NCBI RefSeq assembly: GCF_003688285.1
Contig: NZ_RCNT01000002.1
Span: forward strand, 124,001-188,000
DNA from: Rhodophyticola porphyridii
GTDB taxonomy: Bacteria > Pseudomonadota > Alphaproteobacteria > Rhodobacterales > Rhodobacteraceae
DNA: 64,000 bases
Direction: 5' to 3'
This document shows positions 8,326-17,520 of this stretch, one piece after another; position 1 is the stretch's first letter, and every line of letters starts with the position of its first letter. Below the pieces are notes generated by a model. It did not search any database. It was not told the DNA's origin and saw nothing but the letters and a program-made list of their open reading frames with translations. A program made the translations under genes and the position numbers.

Positions 8326-9696
8326 TTAGGCGGCCGAGGCCGTTGCCATGGTCACGAGATTTCGCCCTTCCGCCTTGGAGCCATACAGCGCCTGATCGGC
8401 CCTCAACAGGATCGCCGCCGCGCTGTCCTCGTAATCCTGTGCCAGGGCAATGCCGACACTCATGGTCACAGAAATCGGCGTTTTGTCAGCCCCGATCAAA
8501 ATCGGGGTGCTGCCGACCGCGACGCGCAGGCGTTCGGCTACATCCATTGCACGCGCGTGATCCGCATCTGGGATGGCGACAAGAAACTCCTCTCCCCCGA
8601 TCCGGCCCAGCAGATCCATGCTGCGAAGCTGCGCGCGAAGCCGTTTTGCGACCACGGCCAGCACCCCGTCGCCGGCGGCGTGGCCATAGCGATCATTCAC
8701 ATCCTTGAAGAAATCCAGATCCAGCATCATCACGGCGATCCCGCGCCCGGGATGGCCCAGCATGCGTTCAAGATGGTGCAGCGCATAGCGGCGATTGTGC
8801 AGACCGGTCAGGCTGTCGGTCACGGCAAGTTGCAACCCTTCCTGCACGGTGGTCCGCAAACGGTCCGACTGGCGCTTGCGCCGGAGTTGTGTCCTGATCC
8901 GCACCGCCAGTTCATCGGCGTCCACCGGCTCGTAAAGAATGTCCCCGGCCCCGAGATCGAGCGCGATGGCGGCGCGCTCGCAATCCGCGGCGGGCAATAC
9001 CATAACCGTGGCCGCATAGCGGGTAATCGGGCGGGAGCGCAGATCCGACAGAAGACGCAGCCCGTCGTTGCGGCAGGCCATATCGGCCGAGATTACGAAC
9101 AGATCCGGCGTATCGCTCTGGCCGAAATCGGCCAGGACATTTTCCTGCGCCACGATCTGGACGATACCGGCGCGCTTTGCCTCCAAAGCCTGTTTCCAGG
9201 CCACGGCCGGGCCCGCATCGGAGGCGACGAGCGCGATCTTTCCGGGGCCTTCGAATTCGCCTGCGCCTTCGGCAAACCCAAGCTCCGCGCAGGTTTCCTC
9301 CCGCAGGCGCAGCTCCCGCTGCGTGTCGCGCGCGCGCAGAAGCGAGCGGACCCGCGCCAGAAGCGCCACTTCATCCACCGGTTTGGTCAGAAAATCATCC
9401 GCCCCTTTTTCAAGCCCCTGAACCTTGCTTTCCTTGTCTGCCATGGCGGTGATCAGTATCACCGGAATATCCGCGGTCTCGGGGTCGCTCTTGAGGCGGT
9501 CGCAGACGGTCAGCCCGCTCATATCGGGCATAAGGACGTCAAGCAGGATCAGATCGGGCCGGTGCGACCTGGCTTTTTCCAGCGCATCGGCTCCGCTATC
9601 GGCCTGAACGACCTCATAACAGGCGGCAGAAAGCTTGACTTTCATCACGATGCGGTTGGTCGCTACGTCATCGACGACCAGGATGCGCCCTGTCAT
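8326..9696 (-). CDS. pleD: PleD-like response regulator diguanylate cyclase (REC-REC-GGDEF)
   Basis: 456 residues. The first receiver (1-120) has the acidic pair DD at 9-10, the phospho-acceptor D53 (LLDVLMP) and a lysine in FLTKPVDE. A second receiver (about 150-280) lacks the acceptor Asp (VISADMACR), as in Caulobacter PleD. The cyclase domain ends the protein with GGEEF near residue 365 and an intact inhibitory I-site (RSMD, five residues before GGEEF). It makes cyclic di-GMP, activated by phosphorylation-driven dimerisation and limited by product binding. It is divergent from the DUF3572 gene, a common neighbour of pleD in Alphaproteobacteria. Confidence 0.9.
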   Translation of the reverse strand: MTGRILVVDDVATNRIVMKVKLSAACYEVVQADSGADALEKARSHRPDLILLDVLMPDMSGLTVCDRLKSDPETADIPVILITAMADKESKVQGLEKGADDFLTKPVDEVALLARVRSLLRARDTQRELRLREETCAELGFAEGAGEFEGPGKIALVASDAGPAVAWKQALEAKRAGIVQIVAQENVLADFGQSDTPDLFVISADMACRNDGLRLLSDLRSRPITRYAATVMVLPAADCERAAIALDLGAGDILYEPVDADELAVRIRTQLRRKRQSDRLRTTVQEGLQLAVTDSLTGLHNRRYALHHLERMLGHPGRGIAVMMLDLDFFKDVNDRYGHAAGDGVLAVVAKRLRAQLRSMDLLGRIGGEEFLVAIPDADHARAMDVAERLRVAVGSTPILIGADKTPISVTMSVGIALAQDYEDSAAAILLRADQALYGSKAEGRNLVTMATASAA

Positions 9697-9752
9697 ACTC
9701 CGAGCTCCAAAAACTGCCTTTTATCAGCGTCCGTCAATTTGCATATGAAAGG

Positions 9753-9774
9753 TTAACAAACTATTTAACGTTAA
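9753..9774. promoter_or_regulatory. AT-rich TTAA repeats between pleD and DUF3572 gene, near-CtrA box
   Basis: TTAAC at 9753-9757 and TTAAC at 9765-9769 are separated by 8 bases between the TTAA cores, and a third TTAA lies at 9771-9774. The CtrA box is TTAA-N7-TTAA, so the spacing is one base too long. It is noted because CtrA commonly controls c-di-GMP genes in this group. Confidence 0.25.
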
Positions 9775-9789
9775 GGTCAACTTCTCTCC

Positions 9790-10068
9790 ATGCAGCAAGA
9801 ATCCGCCGAAAAAATCGCCATCGATACCCTGGCCTGGCTTGCCGCGGATCCCGATCTGTTCGGGGTCTTTCTGGGCGCAACCGGTGCGTCCGTCGCGGAT
9901 GTCAGGGCGCAGGCAGGAAATCCGCAATTTCTGGCCGGCGTTCTGGATTTCGTCATGATGGATGACGCTTGGGTCATCCGCTGCTGCGACGCCCAGGACA
10001 TGCGCTACGAAACCCTGGCGCAGGCGCGGGCCGCGTTGCCCGGAGGCGACCTGCCGAACTGGACGTGA
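9790..10068 (+). CDS. DUF3572 family protein
   Basis: 92 residues, small and soluble. It has the DUF3572 pattern: an N-terminal ESAEKIAIDTLAWLAADPDL helix, LGATGASVADVRA in the middle and a LDFVMMDDAWV helix. Function unknown. It is found widely in Alphaproteobacteria beside pleD, as here (divergent). Confidence 0.85.
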   Translation: MQQESAEKIAIDTLAWLAADPDLFGVFLGATGASVADVRAQAGNPQFLAGVLDFVMMDDAWVIRCCDAQDMRYETLAQARAALPGGDLPNWT

Positions 10069-10095
10069 TGAGTGTCGACGATCCGGCCGGCGGCG

Positions 10096-10551
10096 TCAGT
10101 CGAGAGGGTCGTCCCCTTCGCCGCTGCGGAGTTTCGCCAGAAGGCGGGTCAGTTCCACACGTTCCGGGGCGGACAGCTTCTCGTTGAAATGCGCCATGTT
10201 TTCCGAACAGATCGGCATCGCGGCACGCATTCTGGTCCGGCCTTCGGGCGTCAGCGCAACTTCGGTCGTGCGCCGGTCCTGACGGCCGATGCTGCGGGCG
10301 ATCAGCCCTTCATCCTCCAACTGCCGCAGGGCGCGAGACGTCGCGGTGCGGTCGATGCCGACGAAGCTTGCGATCTCAGAGGGGTTTTTCAGCCCGTCTT
10401 CGGCCACGGCCACCAGAATACACCATCCGACCCGCGTCAGGCCGAAGGCGCGCAAGCCCTCCTCCACCCGACGCTCGATCAACCTTGCGGTTTGCGAGGT
10501 GTGGAAACTGATGCTTTCATGAAGCCCGAAACGAGGTTTTACGCCATCCAT
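10096..10551 (-). CDS. MarR-family transcriptional regulator
   Basis: 151 residues with the MarR winged helix: GLTRVGWCILVAVAEDG, then NPSEIASFVGIDRTATSRAL as recognition helix and GRQDRRTTEVALTPEG as the wing. It is divergent from the HAD phosphatase gene, which it may control. The effector is unknown. Confidence 0.9.
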   Translation of the reverse strand: MDGVKPRFGLHESISFHTSQTARLIERRVEEGLRAFGLTRVGWCILVAVAEDGLKNPSEIASFVGIDRTATSRALRQLEDEGLIARSIGRQDRRTTEVALTPEGRTRMRAAMPICSENMAHFNEKLSAPERVELTRLLAKLRSGEGDDPLD

Positions 10552-10635
10552 ACCGTCTACAATGGCTTTCTTGTTGCATATTGGTCAAGACACAGTCACC
10601 CCGGAGCCAGAAAGTCAATCGGGGCGGGCGCGGAA

Positions 10636-11334
10636 ATGATCGCGGGCATTCTTTTCGACAAGGACGGCACACTGTTCGATTTCGAGGCCAGCTGGTCCGG
10701 CTGGGCGGCGGATGTTCTTGCCGAACTTGCGGGCGGTGAGGCGGCGCTGGCCTCCGATCTGGGCGCGCGGATTGGCTTCGATATCGAAAAGGTGCGATTC
10801 CGGCCCGACAGCGTGGCCATTGCCGGTACGCTCGACGAAACGGCCCGTGCGCTGCTGCCCGGTCTGCCGGATTGGGAGCTTTCGCGGCTGAACGCCTATC
10901 TGACGGTGGCCGCGGCTGAGGCTCGGATGGCGGAGGCGGTGCCGCTGGCACCTTATCTTGCAGGGCTCAGGGCTTCCGGGCTCCGGCTCGGCGTAGCCAC
11001 CAACGATGCGGAGACGCCCGCGCGCGCGCATCTGGCCGCGGCAGGCGTACTGGACGCGTTCGACTATGTGGCGGGGGCCGATAGCGGCTATGGCGCCAAA
11101 CCTGATCCGGGCATGTGCCTGGGCTTTGCGACGACGCTCAACCTGCCGCCCGAGCGTGTGGTGATGGTCGGCGACAGCCGCCACGATCTGCATGCTGCCG
11201 CGGCCGCGGGAATGGTGGGCGTGGGGGTGCTGACCGGCATGGCAACCGCCGCGGATCTGGAGGATCTGGCACATGTGGTTCTGCCCGATATCGGCCACAT
11301 CCCAGGGTGGCTGGACAATACGCAGGCCCGATAG
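10636..11334 (+). CDS. HAD-superfamily phosphatase (phosphoglycolate phosphatase-like)
   Basis: 232 residues. HAD motif I is DKDGTLFD near residue 8; motif II is a Thr/Asn in GVATNDAE; motif III is the Lys in YGAKPDP; motif IV is GDSRHDLHAA. This places it with Gph/PGP-type small-molecule phosphatases. One atypical point is DKDG rather than DxDG, with Lys between the catalytic aspartates, which is seen in a subset of these proteins. The frame is open far upstream; the ATG at 10636 gives the normal family start. Confidence 0.85.
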   Translation: MIAGILFDKDGTLFDFEASWSGWAADVLAELAGGEAALASDLGARIGFDIEKVRFRPDSVAIAGTLDETARALLPGLPDWELSRLNAYLTVAAAEARMAEAVPLAPYLAGLRASGLRLGVATNDAETPARAHLAAAGVLDAFDYVAGADSGYGAKPDPGMCLGFATTLNLPPERVVMVGDSRHDLHAAAAAGMVGVGVLTGMATAADLEDLAHVVLPDIGHIPGWLDNTQAR

Positions 11335-11442
11335 GCCCGCCGGTCGCCGGAATGCGACGCGATCGGTCGCTAACTGAAAACTTCTGGCGGCCCCGGCGAG
11401 GTCAATCTTGGACTTGCGACCACGCGCGGGGAGATGCTGAAG

Positions 11443-13002
11443 ATGACCGCTGAAACACCGACACGCCGCCGCCGCACCGGGGGGCGCAAGGGCCATGCCG
11501 ACCGCGCCGGATATGCAGCCATCGACCAGATGCCCTGGCGGCTGATCCGGAATACCGACAGGCCGACCGAACCGCTTGACGAAGACGGGGTGCAGGCAAT
11601 CCATCGCGGGGCCATGCATATCCTCGGCCAGATCGGGATCGAGTTTCTGAACGAGGAGGCGCGCAGGATACTCGGCAGGGCCGGGTGCAGGATCGAGGGC
11701 GAAAACGTCTTCATGGACGAGAGTTTCGTGATGGAGATGGTGGGCCATGCGCCCGCAAGCTTCACCATTACGCCGCGCAACCCCGAGCGGCAGCTGATCA
11801 TCGGCGAGAATGTTCTGACGTTCGGCAACGTCTCCTCCCCGCCGAATGCTTGGGACCTGGAGCGCGGCAAGCGATCGGGTGATTTCGAGACCTACAAGGA
11901 GTTTCTGAAGCTTACCCAGTATTTCAACTGTATCCATTTCGCCGGCGGCTATGCACCCGAGCCGATCGATATCCACCCCTCCGTGCGCCATCTAGACTGT
12001 CTGTATGAGAAGCTGACGCTGACCGACAAGGTGGCTCACGCCTATTCGCTTGGGGCGGAGCGGGTGGAGGATGTGATGGAGATGGTGCGGATCGCCGGGG
12101 GCCTGACCCATGCGGAGTTCGACGCGACACCGCGGATGTATACCAACATCAACTCGGTCTCGCCCCTGAAACATGACCACCCGATGCTCGATGGGGCGAT
12201 GCGGATGGCCCGGCGCGGCCAGCCGACGGTGGTCACACCCTTCACGCTCGCGGGCGCGATGGCACCGGTGACGATGTCGGGCGCTGCTGCACTGTCGCTG
12301 GCCGAAGGGCTCGCGGCGATTGCGCTGTTGCAATACATCAACCCTGGCTGCCCCGTCGCTATCGGCACATTCACCTCCAATGTGGATATGAAATCCGGGG
12401 CTCCGGCCTTCGGAACCCCCGAATACATGCGCGCGACGCAGATGACCGGACAGATGGCCCGGTTCTACGGGCTGCCGATGCGCTCTTCCGGGGTCTGTGC
12501 CGCCAATGTGCCGGACGGGCAGGCCATGTGGGAAACCTCCCAAAGCCTCTGGGCGGCGGTGCAATCGGGCACCAACATGGTCTATCATGCGGCCGGCTGG
12601 CTGGAGGGCGGTCTGATCGCGAGCCCGGAGAAATTCGTCATGGATTGCGAGATCTTGCAGCAGATCCAGCGATATTTCGAGCCGGCGCTCTGGGCCACCA
12701 CGGAGGACGAGATCGGGCTCGATGCGATCCGCGAGGTCGGCCATGGCGGCCATTACTTCGGCTGCGCGCATACTCAGGCCCGGTATCAGACCGCGTTTTA
12801 TCAGCCCTTCCTGTCAGACTGGCGGAATTTCGAGGCATGGCAGCTCGATGGCAGTGTCTGGACCGCTGAAAGGGCGCATCGGACCTATAAGCGGATACTG
12901 GATGAGTTCGAGGCGCCGCCGATGGACGACGCCATTCGCGACGAATTGCAGGCCTTCGTCGCCCGCCGCAAGGAAGAGGGCGGCGCACCGACCGATTTCT
13001 GA
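11443..13002 (+). CDS. MttB-superfamily methyltransferase, non-pyrrolysine type
   Basis: About 519 residues. It belongs to the trimethylamine methyltransferase (MttB) family: an N-terminal LDEDGVQAIHRGAMHILGQIG segment, a central PTVVTPFTLAGAMAPVT strand and a C-terminal GHGGHYFGCAHTQARY segment. There is no in-frame UAG, so it lacks pyrrolysine. Characterised non-Pyl members demethylate quaternary amines such as glycine betaine (MtgB) or carnitine, using a corrinoid protein. No corrinoid protein or activase gene lies in the window. The ATG at 11443 is preferred to that at 11434, because GGGGAG at 11428-11433 is well spaced only for the former. Confidence 0.85.
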   Translation: MTAETPTRRRRTGGRKGHADRAGYAAIDQMPWRLIRNTDRPTEPLDEDGVQAIHRGAMHILGQIGIEFLNEEARRILGRAGCRIEGENVFMDESFVMEMVGHAPASFTITPRNPERQLIIGENVLTFGNVSSPPNAWDLERGKRSGDFETYKEFLKLTQYFNCIHFAGGYAPEPIDIHPSVRHLDCLYEKLTLTDKVAHAYSLGAERVEDVMEMVRIAGGLTHAEFDATPRMYTNINSVSPLKHDHPMLDGAMRMARRGQPTVVTPFTLAGAMAPVTMSGAAALSLAEGLAAIALLQYINPGCPVAIGTFTSNVDMKSGAPAFGTPEYMRATQMTGQMARFYGLPMRSSGVCAANVPDGQAMWETSQSLWAAVQSGTNMVYHAAGWLEGGLIASPEKFVMDCEILQQIQRYFEPALWATTEDEIGLDAIREVGHGGHYFGCAHTQARYQTAFYQPFLSDWRNFEAWQLDGSVWTAERAHRTYKRILDEFEAPPMDDAIRDELQAFVARRKEEGGAPTDF

Positions 13003-13091
13003 CCACGGGCCACCGCGTCAAACGCCATGCCAACGCTTTCTTTACGGTTTTCAGCGTATGCCATTGCGGATGGCTTGCGGGAAGGATTGCC

Positions 13092-13679
13092 ATGCATGGT
13101 CTTGTCAATCGGGCGTTGCAGGAGTTTGTGAAGGATACCTATGGCGCGGATATCTGGGGCGAAGTGCGGGATCAGGCAGCCTTGCCCTTCGACGAATTCG
13201 AATCGATGCTGCATTACGACATTCGCTTGACGAGACTGACGATAGATGCGGCCTCCGCCGTGCTGCACAAGGATGCCGCGTCGTTGCTGGAGGATGTGGG
13301 AAGCTGGCTGGTCTCGAACCCGGCGCAGGAGTCCATCCGCCGTTTGTTGCGGTTCGGCGGCACGACATTCCTGGATTTCCTGCAATCGCTTGAGGAGCTT
13401 CCGGGCCGCGCGCGCATGGCGCTTCCCGATCTGGATATGCCCGAAATCGTATTGCAGACCGATACCCCGGGCCGCTTCAGACTGGAAATCAGATGGGTGC
13501 TTGACGGCATGGGCTCGGTTCTTCTGGGCGCCTTGCGAGGCATGGCGGACGACTATGGCGCGCTGGTGGTGCTCGAAGCGGAGCATGGCCGGGAAGGGGC
13601 CGAGATTGTCGTGATCGATCTGCTGGATGCGCAGTTCGCTGCTGGCCGCACCTTCGAGCTGGATGCGCAAATGCGATGA
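13092..13679 (+). CDS. H-NOX (HNOB)-like protein lacking heme-ligand residues
   Basis: 195 residues of the H-NOX fold family: N-terminal MHGLVNRALQEFVKDTYG, central FLDFLQSLEELPGRARMA, then LPDLDMPEI and LGALRGMADDYG. H-NOX proteins bind heme and sense NO or O2 through a proximal His in a DxxH context and a YxSxR motif that holds the propionates. By-eye alignment puts Pro104 at the His position and IRWVL (133-137) at the YxSxR position, so classical heme binding seems lost. The downstream cyclase gene overlaps it by 4 bases (ATGA) and carries the H-NOX-associated domain, so a signalling role is likely. A GGAAGGA ribosome site precedes the start. Confidence 0.75.
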   Translation: MHGLVNRALQEFVKDTYGADIWGEVRDQAALPFDEFESMLHYDIRLTRLTIDAASAVLHKDAASLLEDVGSWLVSNPAQESIRRLLRFGGTTFLDFLQSLEELPGRARMALPDLDMPEIVLQTDTPGRFRLEIRWVLDGMGSVLLGALRGMADDYGALVVLEAEHGREGAEIVVIDLLDAQFAAGRTFELDAQMR

Positions 13680-14695
13680 CCAGTCCCGAGATCATCCTTC
13701 CCGATCCTCTGATCGGCCTGTCCGGCGCGGCGCTGGACCGGCTGATGCCGCTTCACGTATGGCTCAGCCCGAAGGGACAGATCGTGCGCGCAGGGCCGAC
13801 ATTCCGCAAGATGGTGCGGCAAGCGGATATCATCGGCGGCAGCATCTTCGACTTGATGAAGCTGAAACGTCCGCGTCTTGTCAGCAAGCTGCCCGATCTG
13901 ATGGCGTTGCAGGGGCAAAGGCTGACGCTGATGCTGAATACGGCGCCGCATCTGACATTGCGCGGAATGGTGGTTGCCCTGCCCGGCGACAGTGGCGCCT
14001 TCCTGAATATCTCGCTTGGAGTGTCATTTGCCGAGGCGGTGGCCGAGTGGCACCTGACACTTCGCGATTTCTCGCCCTGCGATCAGACGGTTGATCTGCT
14101 TTACCTGCGCGAGGCGAGTGCTCTGACCTCGCATGAATCGCGGATGCTGACCGAACGTCTGGAGGCCGCGCGGATCGTGGCCGAAGAGCAGGCGCTGACC
14201 GATACGCTCACCGGGCTCGCCAATCGCCGGGCGATGGACACGGCGCTTGCCCGCACACTGAGCAATCCGCAGGCACGTTATGGCCTGATGCATATGGATC
14301 TGGACTATTTCAAGCGCGTCAACGACACGCTTGGCCATGCCGCGGGTGACCATGTGCTGGCCCATGTGGCAAAGGTGCTGCGCTCCGAGGTGCGCCGCGG
14401 CGATATCGTGGCGCGCGTCGGCGGCGACGAATTTGTGCTGCTGTTCCGTGATTGCGACGACCCCGACCTTCTCGATCGGATCGCGCAGCGCCTGATCGGA
14501 CGGCTGGAACAACCGACCGTTTTCGAGGGCAAAACCTGCCGGATATCGGCCTCGATAGGGACGACGTTGTCGAGCTATTACATCAAACCCACGGTTGATC
14601 AGTTGCTCAGCGATGCCGATCAGGCGCTTTACGCTTCAAAAAACAGTGGCCGGGCGCGCCATACCTTCTACACACCTGATCTCGCCCCCGGCTGA
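13676..14695 (+). CDS. Diguanylate cyclase with H-NOX-associated (HNOBA) domain
   Basis: 339 residues. Residues about 20-150 resemble the HNOBA domain of soluble guanylate cyclases (MPLHVWLSPKGQIVRAG, later GSIFDLMKLKRP and the F(L)NISLGVSF strand). A short coiled coil follows (about 153-172, SHESRMLTERLEAARIVAEE), then a GGDEF domain starting DTLTGLANRR with VGGDEF near residue 247 and an I-site RRGD five residues before it. It should make cyclic di-GMP with product inhibition, controlled by the overlapping H-NOX-like protein. Confidence 0.85.
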   Translation: MTSPEIILPDPLIGLSGAALDRLMPLHVWLSPKGQIVRAGPTFRKMVRQADIIGGSIFDLMKLKRPRLVSKLPDLMALQGQRLTLMLNTAPHLTLRGMVVALPGDSGAFLNISLGVSFAEAVAEWHLTLRDFSPCDQTVDLLYLREASALTSHESRMLTERLEAARIVAEEQALTDTLTGLANRRAMDTALARTLSNPQARYGLMHMDLDYFKRVNDTLGHAAGDHVLAHVAKVLRSEVRRGDIVARVGGDEFVLLFRDCDDPDLLDRIAQRLIGRLEQPTVFEGKTCRISASIGTTLSSYYIKPTVDQLLSDADQALYASKNSGRARHTFYTPDLAPG

Positions 14696-14744
14696 GGCGC
14701 CGCGCCGGTGGACAATCCGGGGGCGCGGGCCTAGCGTCGCAGCC

Positions 14745-15974
14745 ATGGGATCCGGGGACTTTCACGACAGCCGATATTCCTGGCTGCGGCTGGCCATCAC
14801 GTTGCTGATTGCCATGGTCGGGAATGTCGGCATGTGGGCGATCATTGTCATCCTGCCGGCGATCCAATCGGAATTCGGTGTCGACCGGTCCGCTGCGTCT
14901 TTGCCTTATGCCGCGACGATGGTCGGTTTCGCGCTCGGCAACCTGGTGATCGGCTGGGCGGTCGACCGGCTCGGCATCAGCCTGTGCCTGATTGCGGCGG
15001 CCATCGGCGTCGCCCTATCCTTTGCGCTTGCGGCGATGACCGGGTCGGTGCTGATGCTGTCGATCGCGCAGGTGATCGTAGGCTTTGGCACAGCCACCAG
15101 TTTTGGCCCGCTGATCGCAGACATATCGCATTGGTTCCTGCGGCGGCGGGGGATCGCCGTGGCGGTTGCGGCAAGCGGCAATTACCTTTCTGGGGCGATC
15201 TGGCCGTTCCTTCTTGCCGGTGTTCTGGAGGAGCAGGGCTGGCGCGCCGCCTATCTGCTGCTGGCCGGCGTGGTTTTTCTGGTGATGGTGCCGCTGTCGC
15301 TTCTGCTGCGCCGGAGCGTGCCCCACATGCCCGCGAATGACGGCGTGATCGCGGTGGCGGACCGGGCCGGGCGCGTCAGCTTCACGCCCGGGCAGTTGCA
15401 GATGCTGCTGGCCGCGGCCGGGATCGCCTGCTGCATGGCCATGGCGATGCCGCAGGTCCATATCGTGGCGCTATGTGTCGATCTGGGATACGGGCCCGCC
15501 GTGGGCGCCGAAATGCTGTCTCTGATGTTGCTGGGCGGGGTGGCGTCGCGGCTGGTCTCGGGCTTCGTGGCCGATCTGCTCGGCGGTGTGCGGACGCTCC
15601 TGATCGGGTCGGTTTTACAGTGTGTCGCCTTGTTCCTGTTCCTGCCATTCGACGGGCTGGTCTCGCTCTACCTTGTCAGCCTCGTCTTCGGTCTGGCCCA
15701 GGGCGGCATCGTGCCGAGCTACGCGATCATCGTGCGGGAATACATGCCCGCACGGGAGGCCGGTGCGCGGGTGGGCGCCGTGATGATGGCCACAATCATC
15801 GGCATGGCACTGGGCGGCTGGATGTCCGGCTGGATCTACGACATGACCGGGAGCTACCAGATGGCCTTCATCAACGGGATCGTCTGGAATTTCCTCAATA
15901 TCGGCATCATGGTGCTGATCTTGGTGAATGCAAGCCGGGGCGGGCGCAGGGCGGCGGCGATATCCGCCCCGTGA
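14745..15974 (+). CDS. MFS transporter (oxalate/formate antiporter-like)
   Basis: 409 residues, twelve predicted helices. The MFS loop 2-3 motif appears as GWAVDRLG near residue 70 and again as GFVADLLGG in the second half. The overall pattern (one MFS_1 domain, LPAIQSEFGVDRSAASLPYA in loop 1) resembles the OFA/monocarboxylate group. It heads a unit with an aldehyde dehydrogenase and an SDR, so it may import the compound they oxidise. The ATG at 14745 is chosen because the first helix follows directly. Confidence 0.85.
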   Translation: MGSGDFHDSRYSWLRLAITLLIAMVGNVGMWAIIVILPAIQSEFGVDRSAASLPYAATMVGFALGNLVIGWAVDRLGISLCLIAAAIGVALSFALAAMTGSVLMLSIAQVIVGFGTATSFGPLIADISHWFLRRRGIAVAVAASGNYLSGAIWPFLLAGVLEEQGWRAAYLLLAGVVFLVMVPLSLLLRRSVPHMPANDGVIAVADRAGRVSFTPGQLQMLLAAAGIACCMAMAMPQVHIVALCVDLGYGPAVGAEMLSLMLLGGVASRLVSGFVADLLGGVRTLLIGSVLQCVALFLFLPFDGLVSLYLVSLVFGLAQGGIVPSYAIIVREYMPAREAGARVGAVMMATIIGMALGGWMSGWIYDMTGSYQMAFINGIVWNFLNIGIMVLILVNASRGGRRAAAISAP

Positions 15975-16056
15975 GCCGGGCCCTTTGGTGTTGCGCCCGG
16001 CTGTGCGGCTGGCCATTCTCGGCGCGACACGCGTCCATGATCGGGGGAGGGATAGG

Positions 16057-17511
16057 ATGAGCTTGCGGCCTCTGGGCATTGACCCGTCCCGGTGTTTCAT
16101 CGGCGGAGCATGGTCCCCGCCGGTGGCGGGTGATACGCTTCCGCTTCATTCGCCATCCGACGGGTCGGAGCTTTGCCGGATCGCCCGGGGGCAGGCCGAT
16201 GACGTCGATGCAGGCGTAGCCGCGGCACATGCGGCGCTGTCCGGGCCGTGGGGCCGTGCGACGGCCGCTGAGCGGGGCCGGATCTTGTACAAGATCGGTC
16301 AGGCGGTTCTGGAACGCATCGACGAACTGGCTAGGCTGGAAGCGCTGGATGTGGGCAAGCCGTTGAAACAGGCCCGCGCGGATGTGGTGGCGCTGGCGCG
16401 TTACATGGAATTCTACGGCGGCGCGGCCGACAAGCTGCATGGCGAGACGATCCCCTATCTGGATGGCTACACCGTCTACACGCTTCGCCAGCCCCATGGC
16501 GTGACGGGCCATATCATACCGTGGAACTACCCGATGCAGATCATCGGGCGTTCGGTCGGGGCCGCGCTTGCCATGGGAAATGCCTGTGTCCTGAAACCGG
16601 CGGAGGAGGCCTGCCTGACCGCGCTTGCCTTTGCCGAGATCGCACGGGCCGCGGGGCTGCCTGACGGTGCGCTCAATGTGGTGCCCGGACTGGGCGCCGA
16701 GGCGGGGGCCGCGTTGAGCGGGCATGCAGGGGTTCATCACATTTCCTTCACCGGGTCGGTGGCGGTGGGCCGGCTGATCCAGCAGGCGGCGGGGCGAAAT
16801 GTTGTTCCGGTGACGCTGGAACTTGGCGGGAAATCCCCGCAATTGGTGTTCGACGATGCCGATCTCGACGCGGCGATGCCGTTTCTGGTGAATGCGGGGG
16901 TTCAGAATGCCGGACAGACCTGTTCGGCCTCGTCGCGCATTCTGGTGCAAAGGCGTGTCTACGATCACGTTGTTGACCGCATGGCGGAGCGATATGCCGC
17001 ATTGCAGGCCGGTCCTGCCCTCTCGGATCTGGATCTCGGGCCGCTGGTGTCCGGCCGTCAGAAGGAGATCGTCGAGGGGTTCATTGGCAGCGGCGCGGAT
17101 CTGGAGATGGCCGCGCAGGGACAGATCGTCGACGATGCGCCACCCGGCGGCGCCTATGTGGCCCCGGTGCTGTTCGCGGGCGTCGCACCCATGCATCGGC
17201 TTGCGCAGGAGGAGATCTTCGGCCCGGTGCAGGTGATCATCCCCTTCGATAGCGAAGAGGAGGCGCTCGATATCGCCAATGGCACATCCTTCGGGCTTGT
17301 CGCCTCTGTCTGGACGGAAAACGGGGCGCGCCAGATGCGGTTGGCAAAGCATCTGCGCGCCGGGCAGGTGTTCCTGAACAATTACGGAGCGGGCGGCGGT
17401 GTGGAACTACCTTTCGGCGGCACGGGCCTGTCGGGCCATGGCCGCGAAAAGGGATTCGAGGCGCTTTACGGCTTTTCCACGCTGAAGACCGTTGCGGCGC
17501 TGCACGGATAG
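16057..17511 (+). CDS. NAD(P)-dependent aldehyde dehydrogenase
   Basis: 484 residues, the usual ALDH length. Motifs: PWNYPMQ (cofactor/anion site), FTGSVAVG (NAD binding), LELGGKSP with catalytic Glu near residue 260, and GQTCSASSR with catalytic Cys near residue 290. The C-terminal PFGGTGLSGHGREKG segment is typical. A GGGGGAGG ribosome site fixes the start at 16057. It oxidises an aldehyde to an acid; with the MFS and SDR genes on either side it likely forms a small catabolic operon for an alcohol or polyol not identified here. Confidence 0.9.
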   Translation: MSLRPLGIDPSRCFIGGAWSPPVAGDTLPLHSPSDGSELCRIARGQADDVDAGVAAAHAALSGPWGRATAAERGRILYKIGQAVLERIDELARLEALDVGKPLKQARADVVALARYMEFYGGAADKLHGETIPYLDGYTVYTLRQPHGVTGHIIPWNYPMQIIGRSVGAALAMGNACVLKPAEEACLTALAFAEIARAAGLPDGALNVVPGLGAEAGAALSGHAGVHHISFTGSVAVGRLIQQAAGRNVVPVTLELGGKSPQLVFDDADLDAAMPFLVNAGVQNAGQTCSASSRILVQRRVYDHVVDRMAERYAALQAGPALSDLDLGPLVSGRQKEIVEGFIGSGADLEMAAQGQIVDDAPPGGAYVAPVLFAGVAPMHRLAQEEIFGPVQVIIPFDSEEEALDIANGTSFGLVASVWTENGARQMRLAKHLRAGQVFLNNYGAGGGVELPFGGTGLSGHGREKGFEALYGFSTLKTVAALHG

Positions 17512-17520
17512 GAGACATTC

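Noticed and set aside
9753-9774. CtrA binding box between pleD and the DUF3572 gene
   Set aside because: The TTAA repeats are spaced by 8, not 7, bases, so it is kept only as a weak regulatory note.
10615-11991. Minus-strand open frame of 458 codons
   Set aside because: Antisense to the HAD phosphatase and MttB genes; its protein has no recognisable domain.
11443-13002. Pyrrolysine-containing MttB
   Set aside because: The frame has no internal UAG, so there is no pyrrolysine codon.
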